Shown: positions 24,727-26,494 of the stretch, piece by piece
Layout of the letters: each line of letters begins with the position of its first letter
How positions within the stretch are numbered: the stretch's first letter is position 1
NCBI GenBank assembly: GCA_028599035.1
Contig: JAQRMT010000008.1
Span: 1 to 26,494 of the forward strand
From: Gammaproteobacteria bacterium
GTDB lineage: Bacteria; Pseudomonadota; Gammaproteobacteria; PS1; Pseudothioglobaceae
Direction: 5' to 3'
DNA length: 26,494 bases
Notes under the pieces: generated by a model
The model's input: the letters and a program-made list of their open reading frames with translations, nothing else
Told to the model about the DNA's origin: nothing
Databases searched by the model: none
Position numbers and translations under genes: made by a program

Positions 24727-24789
24727 TTTATATGCCCATGTTAAATTCTTACAATTTACCATTTCAAAAACCACTAACCATTAACTTTT

Positions 24790-26238
24790 ATGCAACTTAG
24801 TATCGTATTTAAGACCATCGGCTTGTTGTTAATGGTTTTTAGTTTGACACAACTACCGCCAATTTTGGTAGACTTGATTTATGCTCAGCAACAATACCCT
24901 GTCTTTTTAACGGCATTTTTTGCTACATTCGGCATCGGCTTGTTGTTGTGGCTGAAGTTTAGGAAATCTAAACAAGATTTTAGAATCCGTGAAGGTATCT
25001 TAGTGGTTGTGAGTTTTTGGTTTGTGCTTTCGCTATTTGCTACTATTCCATTTTTGCTCTCAGATGCTTTGCAAATGTCTTTTAGTGATGCATTCTTTGA
25101 GTCAATGTCAGGGCTTACCACCACAGGCGCTACCGTGATTGCTGGGTTAGACGATTTACCTAAAGCAATTTTGTATTATCGTCAGCAATTACAATGGCTC
25201 GGTGGCATGGGTATTATTGTTTTAGCGTTGGCTATTTTGCCTATGCTGGGAGTCGGCGGTATGGAGCTTTATCATGCCGAATCTAGCGGTATTTCTAAAG
25301 ACAGGCTGATGCCAAAACTCACCCAAACTGCTAAGGTCTTATGGTTGATTTATATCGGTTTTACCCTTGCCTGTGCGTTGGGTTATTATTTGGCAGGAAT
25401 GAGTGCTTTTGATGCCATCGGGCACAGTTATGCCACTGTGGCAATTGGGGGTTTTTCCACGCATGATGCTTCTATTGGATATTTTGACTCTGTTGCCGTT
25501 GAATCTGTGGCAGTGGTGTTTATGTTTTTAGCAGGTATTAATTTTTCTCTACATTTTTTTGTTTGGCGTCCCAATCATATTAATCATTACTATCATGATT
25601 CAGAATTTAGAGCTTATGTGGCATTTTTAAGCTTTTTGATTGTAGTGATTTCGCTCTATTTAATTAATACAGGGCAATACCAGAGTGCCTTTGAGGCATT
25701 TAGATATGGTATTTTTCAAAGCGTTTCTATGGCAACTACCACAGGTTTTGCCTCTACCAACTTTACAACATGGGCATTTATGCTACCAGTATTGTTAATT
25801 TTCTCCAGTTTTGTGGGTGCTTGCGCTGGTTCTACAGGTGGCGGTATCAAGGTTGTGAGAGTATTACTGATGTTTAAACTTGCCGCTAAAGAAATCAAAA
25901 AATTCATTCATCCGAATGCCCAAATTAACATCAAACTCAACAAACGCAGCGTTGCTGAGAACACCTTAATATCGGTTTGGGGATTCTTTTCCTTATATGT
26001 CATTGCTTTTGTTTTTATTATGATTGCGTTGATGCTTACAGGGCTTGATCAGGTTAGTAGTTTTTCAGCCACTGCTGCCAGTATTAACAACTTGGGTCCA
26101 GGATTGGGTAAAGTAGCTGCCAACTATGATAGTATCAGCGACAGTGCTAAATGGATTTTAAGTTTTTCTATGCTCCTTGGTCGACTAGAAATCCTTACTC
26201 TAATGGCGCTGCTACACAGGGCTTTTTGGCGTTTTTAA
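24790..26238 (+). CDS. trkH: Trk system potassium uptake protein TrkH
   Basis: Membrane subunit that conducts K+. 482 residues with about ten hydrophobic segments arranged as four pore repeats. The selectivity-filter loops can be seen: GLTTTGATV (about 108-116), VAIGGFSTHD, ATTTGFAST and SINNLGPGL, each with the central Gly, and the SPF gate-type sequence CAGSTGGGIKVVR. The 63 bases after trkA contain no terminator, so co-transcription with trkA is likely. No clear SD precedes the ATG. The gene ends LHRAFWRF, a usual TrkH terminus. Confidence 0.96.
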   Translation: MQLSIVFKTIGLLLMVFSLTQLPPILVDLIYAQQQYPVFLTAFFATFGIGLLLWLKFRKSKQDFRIREGILVVVSFWFVLSLFATIPFLLSDALQMSFSDAFFESMSGLTTTGATVIAGLDDLPKAILYYRQQLQWLGGMGIIVLALAILPMLGVGGMELYHAESSGISKDRLMPKLTQTAKVLWLIYIGFTLACALGYYLAGMSAFDAIGHSYATVAIGGFSTHDASIGYFDSVAVESVAVVFMFLAGINFSLHFFVWRPNHINHYYHDSEFRAYVAFLSFLIVVISLYLINTGQYQSAFEAFRYGIFQSVSMATTTGFASTNFTTWAFMLPVLLIFSSFVGACAGSTGGGIKVVRVLLMFKLAAKEIKKFIHPNAQINIKLNKRSVAENTLISVWGFFSLYVIAFVFIMIALMLTGLDQVSSFSATAASINNLGPGLGKVAANYDSISDSAKWILSFSMLLGRLEILTLMALLHRAFWRF

Positions 26239-26468
26239 TTTTTTTAAAAAGATAAATCACTGTATAAGACTGCCAATTTGGTTAGTGCTATATAGTAATC
26301 TTTTGAGAGAGGAAGTCCTGAATTTAGCCACTATAAAAAACTTCATATTTTAAGAGTATTAACTGTATAATAGCGGGTTTTTTATCGCCTTATATTCATT
26401 CATATCTATATTTGAATTAGGGCATTTGCTTACTTTACATAAGTATGAGTGAGTTTTTAGGATTATCT
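26239..26468 (+). other. Regulatory gap after trkH
   Basis: No gene is seen in these 230 bases. An A/T-only run after the trkH stop is not a convincing hairpin terminator. TATAAG at 26263-26268 is a weak -10-like site, and the strong TATAAT at 26366-26371 starts the next transcript, leaving a leader of roughly 90 bases with no recognisable riboswitch. Confidence 0.5.
26342..26371 (+). promoter_or_regulatory. Sigma70-type promoter of the last gene
   Basis: TTCATA (26342-26347) and a perfect TATAAT (26366-26371) with an 18-base spacer. The likely transcription start near 26378 gives a long leader before the ATG at 26469. Confidence 0.6.
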
Positions 26469-26494
26469 ATGGCAGACAAACAACAAGCAATTAG
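26469..26494 (+). CDS. Start of an unidentified gene, cut by right window edge
   Basis: ATG at 26469-26471 preceded 6 bases upstream by AGGA (26459-26462) and by a good promoter. Only MADKQQAI can be read, which is too little to name the product. Confidence 0.6.

Noticed and set aside
1..26494. CRISPR arrays, tRNA, rRNA or insertion sequences
   Set aside because: No regularly spaced repeats, no transposase-like protein and no cloverleaf or rRNA-like segment was found by reading.

Overview
The window comes from a low-GC, compact gammaproteobacterial chromosome. Protein style and gene content (ntrYX-trkAH, dnaK-dnaJ-eno, coaD-rsmD-ppa-rnd, proS-psd, gatB-selO) suggest the sulfur-oxidising SUP05 / Candidatus Thioglobus group, including the thiotrophic symbionts of deep-sea mussels and clams. 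That placement is an inference from general resemblance; no 16S rRNA or sulfur-oxidation gene is present to fix it.

Layout. (1) Bases 1-5084 are an accessory defence block on the plus strand: the 3' part of a large ATPase-like protein (frame open to the left edge), a PP-loop/PAPS-reductase-like protein, and a DUF262 protein with a C-terminal HNH-type nuclease. Their order and domains match sspC-sspD-sspE of the SspABCD-SspE DNA phosphorothioation defence system; sspA and sspB, if present, lie to the left of the window. (2) 5085-5578 is an AT-rich junction with an inverted repeat and an orphan, shortened HicB-like gene. (3) 5582-8390 holds gatB and selO. (4) 8394-9026 is a minus-strand M50 membrane protease, convergent with selO and divergent from proS-psd (9062-11553). 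(5) A small LPP20-like lipoprotein gene (11622-12197) is convergent with a long minus-strand series running rnd > ppa > rsmD > coaD > dnaK > dnaJ > eno > corB-like gene (20572 down to 12210). Gene spacing there is very tight except before dnaK, which has a good heat-shock-type promoter, and between dnaK and dnaJ, where there is a G+C-rich hairpin with a T run. (6) 20631-26238 is a plus-strand operon ntrY-ntrX-trkA-trkH. (7) 26239-26494 is a regulatory gap with a clear promoter and the first codons of an unidentified gene.

How the genes work together. The left block would install sulfur in the DNA backbone (SspC/SspD with partners outside) and attack unmodified phage DNA (SspE). The rnd-to-corB block combines RNA maturation, pyrophosphate removal, CoA synthesis, chaperones and glycolysis. 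ntrYX-trkAH couples a membrane sensor kinase to potassium uptake; its response regulator lacks the sigma54-activating AAA+ domain normal for NtrX and is reduced to receiver plus Fis-type HTH. The best candidates for a second look are the Ssp-like island, the shortened NtrX and the orphan HicB fragment at the island/core junction.
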